A stretch of DNA of 64,000 nucleotides from Yamagishiella unicocca (lineage: Eukaryota > Chlorophyta > Chlorophyceae > Chlamydomonadales > Volvocaceae), in assembly GCA_003116995.1 (NCBI GenBank), contig BDSL01000051.1:124001-188000 (forward strand), written 5' to 3'. The translations under genes and the position numbers were made by a program. Below are positions 34,201-45,500 of this stretch, piece after piece. The notes under the pieces are model-generated. The model ran no database searches. It had not been told where the DNA came from and saw only the letters and a list, made by a program, of their open reading frames with translations. Each line of letters starts with the position of its first letter. Positions within the stretch are counted from its first letter, which is position 1.

Positions 34201-37200
34201 TCAGTTAGTCAGCCAGCTGGTTCCCGTCCAGACCAGCAATGCGTTTTCACCGAACGCAGCGAGACGACGAGTAACACACGGAACATAGGACGGATCCTGG
34301 GTGCGTCAGGCGGGGAGTTACGCCTTGGTGCACCGACCCCGCTGACACATTCCCGAGTCCTCGTATCAGCCCCGAATCCAGGCTCGCGCAGCCCCTGGAC
34401 CATCCACAGCAGCCTCATCAGTCCGCGGAAGTGCTGCCCTCCGCTTTTGGAACTAGTTGCCGCATCAGCCAATACACTGCCAACGGCGCCTCCCCAGCGG
34501 TCGTAACGAACGACACCTTTCGAGCTCTGACCTAGGTATCCCTCCTCCAGGAAGCCCCACCCTTTCTTCCCACCCTTCAGCCCTCGGGCTTTTAGCAAAC
34601 AATCCTCACGGACAAAGGTGCCGGGCATCCACCTGCCCACCCTTCCCCATTCGCCCTTCCGCACCCACCTCCGGGTTGCTCCAGGTGAGGGTGTCCAGGT
34701 CAAGCACATGCACGTCTGCAAGCGCCCGCCGCGCGCTGTCCTCGCCGCCAAACACCCACAGCTTGTTGCCCACAAGCGTAGCCTGGGTGGCGGGAGGCCG
34801 AGGGGCCGTACCGTAACATGCAAAGCCGCTTGCCGGGTGCAGTGAAGCAACGGCGATGCGCCGGTGAGTGGTTTTGAGGAAAACCCGTGGATGCGAGAAA
34901 AACCCGTTTAGAACAGACGTTTTGAGATGCATGCTGGAGAACTGGTGAGTGGTGGGGCATGACGTAACCTGAAAGCACGTCCTCACACAGGGCACCGCGC
35001 CACCGCGCGGCACGCCTCCCCACCACCGGACGCTATAACCCTTACTGTGTGGCCGCCGCGCGCCGACGGCGCCTCGCCCGAAGTCGCCGCGTCCGCCGCG
35101 GTGCGAGCGACCGGGTCCACCACCTTGAGGCTCATAGTGGCGGGGCCCTTGGCCTGGCGGGGGAGGAGGGCAGACCGTGTGCGGTTGGGAGCCCCGAGGG
35201 AAGGGCGTGGAGGCGGAAGGAACTTATGCTTGCGGCGCGGCGGCTCGAAGAACGTGTATTGCGTATTGTGGCGTATTGCGGCGTTGTTTCCGCTGCCTGC
35301 GTTGCTCCCCAATGCTTCCCTCCAAGCCCAGGGCACACCCTCTTCGTGTCCCTGCCTCCCTCCCTCTGCCCCGCCCGGCGCCCACCTTGGTGTGCCCACC
35401 CAGCACGTACAGCTTCCCCTTCCAGGCCGTCGCAGTGTGTCCGGCGGTGGGCGGGAAAGCGGGGGCGGCCGCGGAATCGGACGCAGGCTGCAGCTGCAGC
35501 GGAGACCAGGTCCCGGTGGCCAGGTCCAGCACCCAGATGTCCGACAGGTACCTCCCGCCTGCGGCCGGAGGCAGTGGCGGTGTGAAGCGGTATCGCAAGG
35601 GACCGACCTTGCACGTTTGGGTCGCCGTGGAGGTGCCTCGGGGCCCTGGGTACACCGATGGCCTCGCAATGCCACAGACCCCTTGGACTGACTGGCCAGC
35701 CGGCCGGACCGCCCGCGGCGACGTCGTCGTGTGAGCAGCCATCGGGAAAGATCCACGACACGGCCTACGGCGCTAAGATCTCGTCACTGGACGCTTGGAG
35801 AGGATGAACGCGCCGAATAACTGCGTTCCCCCAGTCCCCGCCCACACCACAGGGCCCCCCCACGTCGAGTAACCGGGTCTTTTTGCACCACCACCCCCCG
35901 CCCAGCTGGAACACCAAGGGCGCCCAGCCGTGCCATCGACTTACCATAGTTGCCACCCAGGATGTAGACGCTGCCGCCCAGCACCGCTGCCGCCGACTCG
36001 TAGCGAGGCAGCGGCTTCTTTCCGCTTTCGCTGCCCGCACCCGCCACCTCCAGCTGCGTCCACACGCCCAAGGCGGAGCACTCGGAGACAGAGCGCGTCG
36101 CGGCGGGCTCAGCCGCTGTTACGGCGGGATGCGCACCAGGCGCGTCTGCGGGGACGGGCGGAAACATAGCTGGGGATTGAGGCAGTGGCCGGTGTGAGCA
36201 GCCGGGCTTGGGGGCGGGAGGGGCACTGCCAGCGCGTGTAGTACCGACGCAGCGGCAGCGGCGGGGCGGCAGCAGGCCGCCAGGGTTGCTTGTGGTGAAG
36301 GCACGGGACGCCGGGTCAAATGGTGGTGAAAACGCAGCCCAAGTCAACGCGGACGCCTCGAAGCAGGACCGGGGCACGAGCACCTGGTCACGCCCCATGT
36401 GGGTTGGGCTGGGTTGGGTGCGGGAAAATAACCATCCACTGCAATGACGCAAGCGCTTAACAACAAGCCCAGGATGGCTATGGCAGCTCCTGTGCTGCTC
36501 AGAGCCGCTCGCGTTCCGACCACGCGCAACTACCCACGGCATGTCAACCACCCCGAACGCATGCCGAAAGGAAGGCCGAAAGGAACTCGTGCCTCGGGCA
36601 GGCCACCCACCTGTGCCTTCCGACTCTGTCTGCGACTCCGCATGCTGCAGCAGGGTCCACCAGTCGGGCTGGAGACCGGGAAAGGAGTTTGGGTAGCAGG
36701 GAATGGGCTGTTTTAGGGCTTCCTTCGTGAGGCATCGGCAGCAACGAACGGCGTTTTGGAATGCAGAGAACATGGGGTTCTCCGGGTCTTCCAGACATGG
36801 GGTTATCTTCCAGAACTTCCATAACATGGGGTTATCCAGCGTAGCAACGACGCCTAGTTCAAACGGTGCAGATCATCACCGCAGCGTCCAGCGGCTGGCA
36901 AGCATGCCAAAGGTAGTTGTTACTGATCGGTGCTGTCCTCAGTGTCGCAGTGGCAGTCGACAATGCTGACGGGCTCACTATCGCCTCGCTTTGGGTGCAG
37001 CACATGTGATAGCAATTACGCAGAATCCAACTGTCGGATCCTGAAGAAATAATCCAAAACCGTCGGCTTTGTTTGCGCTTGGGGGATACCACAAAGCTGT
37101 GTTTTCGCCTCGTCCCGCCCCCCCCCCCCGCGCGCGTCTCTGTCAGCGTCTGCACAACTTCTTAGCCCAGCCATCCCTTAACAAACAAACAGGTCTTCCC

Positions 37201-37701
37201 CAATCCAAACCAATGCGCAGACTTGATCGTGACCAAATGCCCTCCCGCCCTGCCAGCAGAAAATGCACGGGCAGACGTCCAAAACTGATACCTGCTCCCC
37301 CCCTTCCCATCAGGGGGTTTCATAAACAGCTTCACCTGCTCGTCGTCAAGAGTCCGCACAAAAAGGCGCATAGCCTCCATGGTAGTCATCGACCCAAGTT
37401 CCTTCCAGCCCTGCCACTTCGTGGACTCAACCACGTTCCAACCCCACGGCCGGGTCGTGGTGTTCGGGCCAACTGTGGCCTGCTGATTGAGGGCATATAG
37501 AAGCAACTGGTTTTCTTGTGTGAGCTCCTTGGCGCCTGCGCAGCGGCGGTGTTGCACGGGAAGGAGTCAATGCGCAACAGTGCAAGAAGCCTTTCAAGCA
37601 CCCGATCAAATCGCACCGTCTGGTTGCAATTTCCAGAAGTTGGCAGCCGCGTGAAACTTGTCCGGGTATGCCAACGGGCACTGCTGGGGTTGGGACGACA
37701 T
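31236..37701 (-). CDS. Acyl-CoA-binding kelch-repeat protein (ACBP4/5-like)
   Basis: Thirteen exons, 5' to 3' on the minus strand: 37701-37617, 37535-37336, 36806-36611, 36145-35945, 35558-35386, 35153-35046, 34782-34669, 34132-34054, 33365-33289, 33011-32844, 32487-31984, 31684-31604, 31382-31236, giving 710 residues. Residues ~11-95 form an acyl-CoA-binding domain (YPDKFHAAANFWKLQPDG, LLLYALNQQATVGP, STKWQGWKELGSM, AMRLFVRTLDD). Kelch blades at ~175-520 include RYESAAAVLGGSVYILGGNY, GRYLSDIWVLDLATGTW, GGHTATLVGNKLWVFGGED, HDRYILLFGG, LGDVWYIVGGGNN and VLLAFGGYNGKY. A heptad-rich coiled coil follows (~560-695: SELRQQVAELKSQLEGARRE). This order matches plant ACBP4/ACBP5, cytosolic proteins that bind long-chain acyl-CoA and act in lipid trafficking. 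The starts of exon 3 (36806 or a few codons upstream) and exon 4 (36145 or 36169) are the least certain points; both options keep phase. Confidence 0.9.
32669..32758 (+). repeat. 18-bp tandem repeat in ACBP intron
   Basis: Five copies of CCACCCCGTGTTGGTGCC sit in the intron between the exons at 33011-32844 and 32487-31984. On the minus strand they would read as a GHQHGV hexapeptide, but flanking splice sites remove them. Confidence 0.9.
33105..33220 (+). repeat. Imperfect short repeats in ACBP intron
   Basis: Interleaved copies of AAGCCAGGGCCATAAGCCAG, GGGACA and GGCCGTGATAGC fill most of the intron between 33288 and 33012. They are irregular in length. Confidence 0.65.
33381..33489 (+). repeat. 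Three ~37-bp repeats with long G runs in ACBP intron
   Basis: Three consecutive copies of a unit containing a run of 9-12 G, then CAGAAAGGAACCGGTCACAC. The G runs differ in length between copies. They lie next to the acceptor of the exon at 33365-33289 as read on the minus strand, where they form a pyrimidine-rich tract. Confidence 0.85.
33555..33617. repeat. 21-bp inverted repeat around a GT microsatellite
   Basis: The arm GTAAACGGGTTTTACCACAC(A) at 33555-33575 is the exact complement of 33597-33617. The loop contains a run of about nine GT units. A diverged third copy of the arm is at ~33500-33522. All lie in one ACBP intron. Confidence 0.88.
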
Positions 37702-38133
37702 GATCGCAAGAACTTCTTCGACGCGCCTAACGCTCGCAAGCCCGGAGAAGCAAACTCGAATAACGAGTGCTTTGTGCTAATTAGAAATGGACACGTTGTG
37801 CGATTGCCGCTAGAGCAGGGAAGACCGACCCTACAGAATCAGGAATGTCGCGTCTGCGAGCAGGGCACTAGAAGACTACAGAATGGTCTAACAAAAGTTC
37901 AGTCCACCCGACGACTGAAAACATGCAGGAGCGACAATGTCACTATTGCCAAGTAGCAGCTGTTCGTGTTGTTTGTATAAGCAGTGTGCCGTGCAAGCAG
38001 CCAGATCATGCAGCAGGCCACGGATGCAACGGATGTAGATACCTGACATGCCCACGCCAGTATATAAAATTATTTATTCCCACTTCCATAACCTTCGTTT
38101 GCTTAGACAGACTCCGAGATTTGCCTTGACACC
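37702..38133. promoter_or_regulatory. Shared divergent promoter region of the ACBP and DUF493 genes
   Basis: Only 432 bases separate the start codon of the minus-strand acyl-CoA-binding gene (37701) from that of the plus-strand DUF493 gene (38134), so both 5' leaders and core promoters must fit here. I see no coding exon. A strong TATA element near the DUF493 side is listed separately; I find no matching TATA for the other direction. Confidence 0.6.
38061..38068 (+). promoter_or_regulatory. TATA box of the DUF493 gene
   Basis: TATATAAA lies 73 bases before the ATG at 38134. That leaves room for initiation ~25-35 bases downstream and a ~40-base leader. It is the best TATA match near any start codon in the window. 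Confidence 0.55.
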
Positions 38134-40456
38134 ATGCACTGTGTGCGCACAACAACTAGGGTGCATTCAACATCTACGCTCTGTGTCTCTACCCGGGTTC
38201 GGGTGCAGTGCAAGGTAGCCGGTCCTTCCGACGGCGCGCAAGAGTCAGATGCGGCTCAAACAGGGCCTCAAGCCGCCGGCTCCGGCACTCCGCTATCGAG
38301 CGCGATCAGTCGCAGCCTCTCAGGTACAGTCATCAGGTTTCACGCAGTCATGAAAAGATTATGACCTGCGGTGTAAGACTACAGCGACGTTGTCGCCATT
38401 TGGTCTGTGTAGCTGAAAGAGCTGAACGTGGAGCCACCGAAAAATAGGTAGCAAAGTTACCATCCTCGTGCCGAAAGGGCAATCTTACGATGCCGGAAGG
38501 ACTTCTTCCGTTAGGGCTTTACACAACACGGCCACGATGGCAGCCCCGTGCGAACTAAACACTTGCTAGTGCTGAACTTGGAAGCATCTTGCTTTTGACC
38601 CTGATGCAGAGCTGTCAAAAGGAAATAATCGCGTGGCGGGTTCCACCAACCTACTGCTGTGCGGCGAATCAGAGGAGATGTGGAGGCGTCTAGACAACAA
38701 GGTTGGTTCCGGTTCACATCGTGATGGGTCAGATTTCGACATTAGGACGGCTTGCGCGTGTTGGAACCGTTGGATGAGCCCCGCGCTCCTCCTGCTCCTC
38801 CTGTCATCTGCTGTCCTTGTCATATCACATCGCTCCAGACGAGTCGCGACCCGCTGCACATCTTATGCACCACATTACCACCCGGGGGTGCTTACAGTCC
38901 TATCGCTTCGGCTCCTTACCCTTGTTTCCGCCGTACCATAGACGCTTGTTTTGTCCAAATTCCAGTGACGCCGCAGTTTGTGCAACTGTAAGCTCCTAGG
39001 ATGTGCGTACCATCTCTGCCGCGGTCCGCCGGTCCTCCAGAAGGTATTCAAATACGAAGCCATTCTCTGCTGCTACCCCCTCCAGGTCAACAAGTACCCA
39101 ATCCAGCGGAGCTTTACGGCCATCGGGACGGGCGGGCCGGGGTTTCGGCAGGCAATGGTGGGTTCATGGTTGGAATGGCTGGACCGAAGGAAAGCCCGGA
39201 GGCGAGGATGAGGGGGACATGGATGGGCAGGGCAAGAAGGGGTGCTCCTGTGGCGATCCTGGGACACGGACGCCTCCGATCGATGAGAGCCATTAGCTTG
39301 AGGCTGAAGCGCGAAAATGAAAGGAAAATAAATCTTGAGTGCAGGGGTATATATATTGCATACGCGCACGTCGTGCAACAGTACGTGTGGGCCCGCGTGT
39401 GTCGCTCCGTGCCAGCGATGGTGCCCTAACACGTGGTGCCTGTGTCTCACTGCACCCTGTGCCGACCAGCACCCCCAAGTCCGCCGCCTGATCAGCGCGC
39501 ACCCGTGACTGAGTGACTGGCGAGGCTGGCACTTCGGATCCTCGGTACCGGGTTGGGGTGACGAGTGCACCCGGTGACTGAGTGCACACCCGGGGGGTGA
39601 CGAGCGCACCCGGTGACTGAGTGCACACCCGCGGGGTGATGAGTGCACCGGGGGGATGATGAGTGCACACCCGGGGCCTGCAAACCTTGTCTCCCTGGTC
39701 GGATGAGTACTCTTCAGGCGGATGAGGCGGGAGCCCCAGTCCACCACCTGCCGCAGCGACGCATCGCGGAGGGACTTACCTTGTTGCTCCGGCGTGGACC
39801 GCAGGTTGCTGCCGTGGAGAGCGTGGTGGGGTGCGTACACACGGAATGCGTGTCGGAGCGGCATTCCAGCGGCCGCAACTACATCAGCGTCACCGTGGGG
39901 CCGGTCTGGGTGGAGAATGGAGACCAGGTGGGTGCCGCAGCTGGGGGGTGGGGCGTGAGTTTCGTGTAGTGAAAGCGGGTCGGTTCGAGGCGGAAGAACA
40001 TTGGTTTCGCATCCCCATTTTGTATGTCGTTATATGCTTTTCTTCGCGACATCCTTGGGGGCTGCCCAGCCGTTGGAGTTGAGCGCAGCGACCCGTGATG
40101 CGTATCACGTGGCTTCCGCGGATGCAGTACGGCTGACGCGTGGATGCCGCCGGTGTCACGTTGGGGGCGGGGGTGTCACGTTGACGTCATAAAGGGTCAG
40201 CGAAAGGAGGGACGTGACCAGGGAGGTCAGCATTAAAAGCAAGGGGCCTTGCCGACTGGCCGGGATACTTGCGCGACTGATCCCTTCCCAACTGGCCGGG
40301 ATTCGAACAACTCGGGAAGCTTTATACCTTTCGCGTGGGCGGAACGGTAATGCTACCCCTCCCCCGAACCCTCCCCCCTGCGCGTTCGTCCTAATGTAGA
40401 TCATCCAAGTCTACGCAAATATGAAGAATGATTCTCGTGCACGTTGGATTATTTAA
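38134..40456 (+). CDS. DUF493 (YbeD-like) protein, probably plastid-targeted
   Basis: Five exons: 38134-38323, 38673-38701, 39086-39157, 39805-39927, 40400-40456, giving 156 residues. Residues 1-60 (MHCVRTTTRVHSTSTLCVST, then a Ser/Gly/Ala stretch) are rich in Arg, Ser and Thr and lack acidic residues at the start, as in chloroplast transit peptides. The rest is a DUF493 domain: EEMWRRLDNK, VNKYPIQRSFTAIGTGG, GFRQAM, VAAVESVVGCVHTECVSER, RNYISVTVGPVWVENGDQ, IIQVYANMKNDSRARWII. Bacterial YbeD is a small ferredoxin-fold (ACT-like) protein without an established activity, and plant members are plastid proteins of unknown role, so no function is claimed. Exon 2 is only 29 nt. All junction phases agree. 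It shares its promoter region with the ACBP gene. Confidence 0.9.
39545..39680 (+). repeat. Imperfect tandem repeat in DUF493 intron 3
   Basis: About five irregular copies of a unit containing GAGTGCACCCGGTGACTGAG or GAGTGCACACCCGGGGGGTG. They lie between exons 3 and 4. Confidence 0.7.
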
Positions 40457-42564
40457 GGTTCCTATCGAGTGGATTGCCCCTAGCCGGCCGGGCATTCAAC
40501 AGGCTGGGTTGTGACGTAGCAGCGGCGTGTACTTTGCATGTTATTAACGACAGATACGAGCCGCGTCCGCGCCATGTCGCGTGCCTCTTTTCCCAGAGCG
40601 GGGTTACGAGGTCTGCGCTTGGACCTGTACTATCTAATTCACCAACCATGAGCCGGAACTGCATCTCCGTAGCTCGTGATTTGGTGGCGCTACGGATAGC
40701 ATCCACTAGCGCGGCAGGAGTGTATGGATTAACTTATTATTGCTTCGTGGTCGGACGATCTGCAAGTTGTGTTATTACCAATGCGTTGTTGAGGTCCTCC
40801 TTGCATGGCAGCAGGCCGCCATGCTGCCGGTCTCGGTGCGTTCGCAATGCATTGGGTGCGTGTTGTGTCGCGTGCTGGCATGACGCCGTGCGTTTGCAGT
40901 TTTTGGCTTTTATTGTTTCGTGCGTGGGTGGACGCTGCCTTCTGCGGTCTCGGCCTCACTTGTGTTCCAGCAGGGGGCAAATAAGCTTCCGCTTATGCTG
41001 GCGCCATGTGCTGCCGATGGTGCGCTCTGTGCCCTTGCGTTGTGTGGTGCGATTGGCGCAGTGCAGTCGAGGTCCGGGATTTACGGGTGTCGTAACTGCG
41101 TCGTAAATCACATCCGTGCCGACCAGGTGAGAGCTCCGCGAGGGGAGCCCACGTGTTAACCAGGTGGGCACGTAACGAGTACCACGACAGGGTATGCACG
41201 CAAGTGTTGCGTGCCGTTCGCGTGGACGAGAGGGGACATGAGGTAACGAGCCGACTGCCTGATAATTCCGGGTTTGGAAAACCGTCGCTGTTGTGTTGTG
41301 CTGTGGCCGGTTTCTTGTTCCGGGGCCTGCCATGCTGCCATCTTGAAATTGGCACAGATGGCTGCCGTATCGTCCGCGAACCCCGCACGTAACACATCGA
41401 GAGGCATCCAGCCTTGCAGCTTTCCATAATCACTCCTTTATTGGTGCCTCGGTCTTGGGGGTCTGATAGTGGGCCGGGCTGACTCGGCCCGGGTACGATC
41501 CTTCATGTTCGTTTGCTTTTTTGACATACCGGTAACCTGGTCGCTCGTCAAAAGGTCGAGGGGACCAGAGTATTGCTGCAATCTCTCTGCCTTGGGTCCT
41601 CCCGGATAGTAGAGGGTTGTAGTTACCCTGCTGCCTCGAACGCTCGAAGGCATCTGTGCGCGAATGGAGAAACAATCATCTATGCACATGCAACCTTAAC
41701 TTCATATGGCACGCGTCCGTTCAAGCCAAGGGGGGTTTTCCTGGCAACCCCTCTTGAGCTAATTCATACCATTGGCGGTATCGGCAGGCGCTGACCCCTC
41801 TTGTTCCACTGTAGCGACCTGGGAAACCCCAGGTAACCCGTAATGAGGGGGACTAAGCCACCGTGCATCCAGTCTATTGGCAAAGTTACTAAGCAGCCGT
41901 CCGTCGGCAGCTTGAGTGTAGAATAATGCAATATCGCATTGCATCGGCGTCTTGGCCAGCAGGGCTTTCGATGCCCCCAAATGTTAGGAAACGCATTATC
42001 GGAGCCGCCCAGCAGTAGGATACCCATGATAACAAGCTTGGCACAGAAAGGCTGATGGCATAGTGTGGTGTTATTACGAATCGTACGCTCCCAAAATAAG
42101 CTTCAATCAGTGGTACGGGAGGGGCCGCGGGACTCGATAGAGGGAAATCAGTGTGGGGTTCCGTGCGCCCACAATCGTCTATTCGTCTTCATGCAATCCC
42201 GCCTGTACGACATGTTCCGTGAACAATGGTTCAGGGTAATTGACGCCGCACTTACACTTCTACATGATTTTATTTTTGCATCTGTGTGATAACATGGGTA
42301 TTTCTTGCGTACCACGTCTTGCTGTGTGGTCCGGCTCAGTGGCTCACTAACGTGGTAGTGATATCTTTGGTTCTAAGATCGATGAAGAACGCAGCAAGAT
42401 ACGTTACGTAGTGTGAATTGCTGAAATAAGTGAATCTTAGCCTTGGCGGAAGCTCACGAAAGGTCACGTAAGCCCAGCCTTTGAATTCTGCTTCAGTAGA
42501 GCTACAACGACAATGCCCTGCTATACCTGTTTCTAGTACTCCAAGTATATCCTAGGAGCCTGCA
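40457..42564. other. Intergenic region before cyclase A
   Basis: About 2.1 kb. A plus-strand frame of 220 residues (40444-41106) overlaps the end of the DUF493 gene but has no domain and unremarkable codon use. The last 500 bases are AT-richer and probably contain the cyclase promoter. No RNA gene or repeat of note was seen. Confidence 0.45.
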
Positions 42565-45500
42565 ATGGGCTCCTTTGCGAGCCGCTGCCTGGGTTCAGCA
42601 GACCAGGGCCAGCCAGGCTCCAACCAAAATGCGTTGCTCGCCGGCCCTGGCGCCACACGCGTTGAAGACGACGGGCGCAATGCTGTGATTGGAGCACTGA
42701 AACGGCGGGCATCTATCGGGCAAGCGGCGCCTCGCCAAGCGTCCGTCAGTAAGTACCTTTGGCGCCGTCGGCATGGTTTGTCAACGACCATGACAGCACG
42801 TTTCTTCACAGGTGACGTTCTGGGGCCCACACCACGAATGCTGTCATTGACTACGACAGCAGGCCTTCCATTAATGCGCACAGCGGCGTCTAGTACGTGT
42901 ATCCCTGCGGATAACCCTGTGGAGCGCCTTTGCCAGGCGACAGGTAAATCACAAACAATTTTATTAATGCAAATAACCTGTTGTGATAGCTTTGAAGATG
43001 GACTCCTCCTTACACTTGCGGCAACACGGCAGCCTGCTTCGTCGCCTTTTGGCAAGCATGCCGTCAGCATATCAACGAATATTAATAAACTAGCAGTGTG
43101 GAAGGCCGTGACATGGGCTCTGGACCCGCTCCTGCCCCTTCCCCCCCGTCCGTCGCCCCCTCTCGGGCCCTCATCGCCCGCTTCACTCCTGATAACAGGT
43201 GCCGGACTGGCTATCCTGGACCGTGCAACGCTGAGTGCAGAATTGAAGCAGTTCTCGCAGCCTGTTGCCGTGTTGTACGTGTCGTACGTGACCCCGACGC
43301 CGTGCACCTCCGCACTCGAAACCGCGAACAGCGGCCTAGGCGCGGACGACGGCGCGCCACCCGTTCCAGACCCCGGCGCCGCGCTGGCTATCCAACGCAA
43401 CAGCCACGACGGCAAAGTCTGCCTGGTGTTCTCCACTGAGCAGGGCTCCACGGCGATGGGTTGCGTGTTGGCGAACGCGGCTGCAGTCACCGCACTGAAG
43501 CTGCGGGACGAGCAGGTGCGGTCCAGAAGGGAAGGTTTCAGATCGCGGGCTGCCAGCGAACTCCACGGCGGAGTCGTTTCAGATGTCGCGCGGTGTCAGT
43601 CCGAGTCAGAGCGAGCGACCAGGACCCGCAAGGGCCCATCGCTTGACCTGTGTCTCAACGCATGGCAGAGCATGGCGGCTTACTCCTCCGAATTCCCTCC
43701 TCCGAATTCCCTGTCTTCCAGGACTTGCTGGCTTTCCTGGCACGCAGCTTCGCCAAAGACCCGAGCCTCAAGGTTCTCTTCCAGGACATCGTCAAGTGAG
43801 TCGATTTGTACTCACAGCGTGTCTGGGTTGTACGCACAGTGGGGCTGTACTCACAGCCGTCCGCAACTTCCGCTTTGATGATGCATGCGGCACGCGGACG
43901 GATGAGTCATCCCTCCTCCCGATCCAACTTCCGAGCTGCCTTCCGAGCTGCCGTGCAAGCCACGCACCACCCGCCGCCGCTGCTTGCGTGCGCCTGCCTG
44001 CCTGCAGGCGTCTGCTCCAGGGGCAGCTCCACACCGTCAGCCACTTCGTACCAGGTGACTTCGGCCACAACCGGTACTTCCTGAGCATGCGGGTAAGTGG
44101 CAGCAGCAGCAGCTGCAGCAGCAGCTGTGACTGCACCGGCTTCGGAGCCCGACAAATTCTACGTCCGCTCCGCTAGCGGCGGCCGTCGCTCCGCCTGCAG
44201 TAGCTGTTGGCTGTGAATGTAGGCTCCAGGCAGGGTGGTCGAGCGGGAATGGTTTAGTACACACCCACTTCTCACGGTTGTTGCTGGTTGCTGATTGCCG
44301 GTTGCTGATGTCCATGGTATGGTTGGCGGTTGCTGATGGCCATGTGATGGTTGGCGGTTGCTGCAGATCTCACCCTTCGCCTACCGATGCGAAGGCGAGG
44401 CTCCTCAGCACAATGACGGGGCTCTTCACGGCTCATCACGACACATCCACGCGGACCGGTTCAGGTGCACCCAGGGCAGCATGGGATCCCCCAGAGCGGG
44501 CGAAGTCAACGGTCTGACCCCCGCCATCATCCTTGAGCTCGACGTGCCGTACGAGGGCAAGGAGCTGGCTGCCCGGCTGCAGCGCGACTACATGATCATC
44601 TCCAACATCCCGTCCATCGTGACCATGTTCGATATGACAGGGTGCGGCAGGGGGAGGGGGCAAGGGCAAGACAGGGTAGAGGGAGGGGAGGGACAGGGGG
44701 GCGGGACAGGGCAGGGGGCGGGGAGGGACAGAGGGGTTTGCGAGGGACACCCGCGTGGATCGTCATTACCTGCCTCAGTGCATTGCGCATGGCACCAAGC
44801 ACGTCATCCGAACCCGTGTGTTTTCTGTTTTGGCCACCCCTGGCACCTGTGTGGTCCGCTGTGTCCTCTTGTCCACTCCTCCCGCCGCTGCGGATCCCAC
44901 CCCGCCCGCCGCGCATGCATCTCGGAACGTCTGTTCCAAACGGTTTTCCTCGCATCAACGGGTCTTCCTCGCAACCCTCCGCGCCGCCCTGCCCTCCCCC
45001 ACGTCCGCAGCCGCGTCCTGCACCAGAACCGCTCCAGCGTAGCCTACATGGGTTACCTGGTGGGGATGGAGCCGGACTGCCCCCCCCCTGGAGTCCGGCC
45101 GCCGCCGCAAGCGTCCACCAGGAAATCGGAGGAGCGGCGCACCAGTACCGCAGCTAGTGCCGGCGGGCTGCGCTACGGGCCTTTCGGTGTCCCGCCCAAA
45201 GGTTGGAACTATACACCGGCTGTGGCGCCCCGGACCAATCGGATGCAGCAGCTCTTCTCGCACGATCCTGTCAAGCTGCAGGAGATCATGCAGGCGATGT
45301 CTGAGGGCACGGTGAGGGATTGAAGCCCCAACCTGGGACGGGGGTTACGGGACGGGAATATGGGATGGAGACACGGGACGAGGCTTCGGGAGCGTGGCTG
45401 GGTATCCACGCGGCGGGTGCCCTGCGCTGCCCTGCGTCGTTAGGCATCCCTCGCTGCGCGCTCTCACCCATGTGTAACGACCCCCCCACCTCGAGCAGGA

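Noticed and set aside
36145..36167. Independent start codon (MFPPVPAD) making the kelch part a separate gene
   Set aside because: The upstream acyl-CoA-binding exons splice in phase to this exon, and the combined protein matches plant ACBP4/5 order.
40296..40316. Reverse-strand T-loop-like GTTCGAATCCC
   Set aside because: The flanking bases do not pair as a T stem and no cloverleaf follows. It is part of a short direct repeat of ACTGGCCGGGAT.
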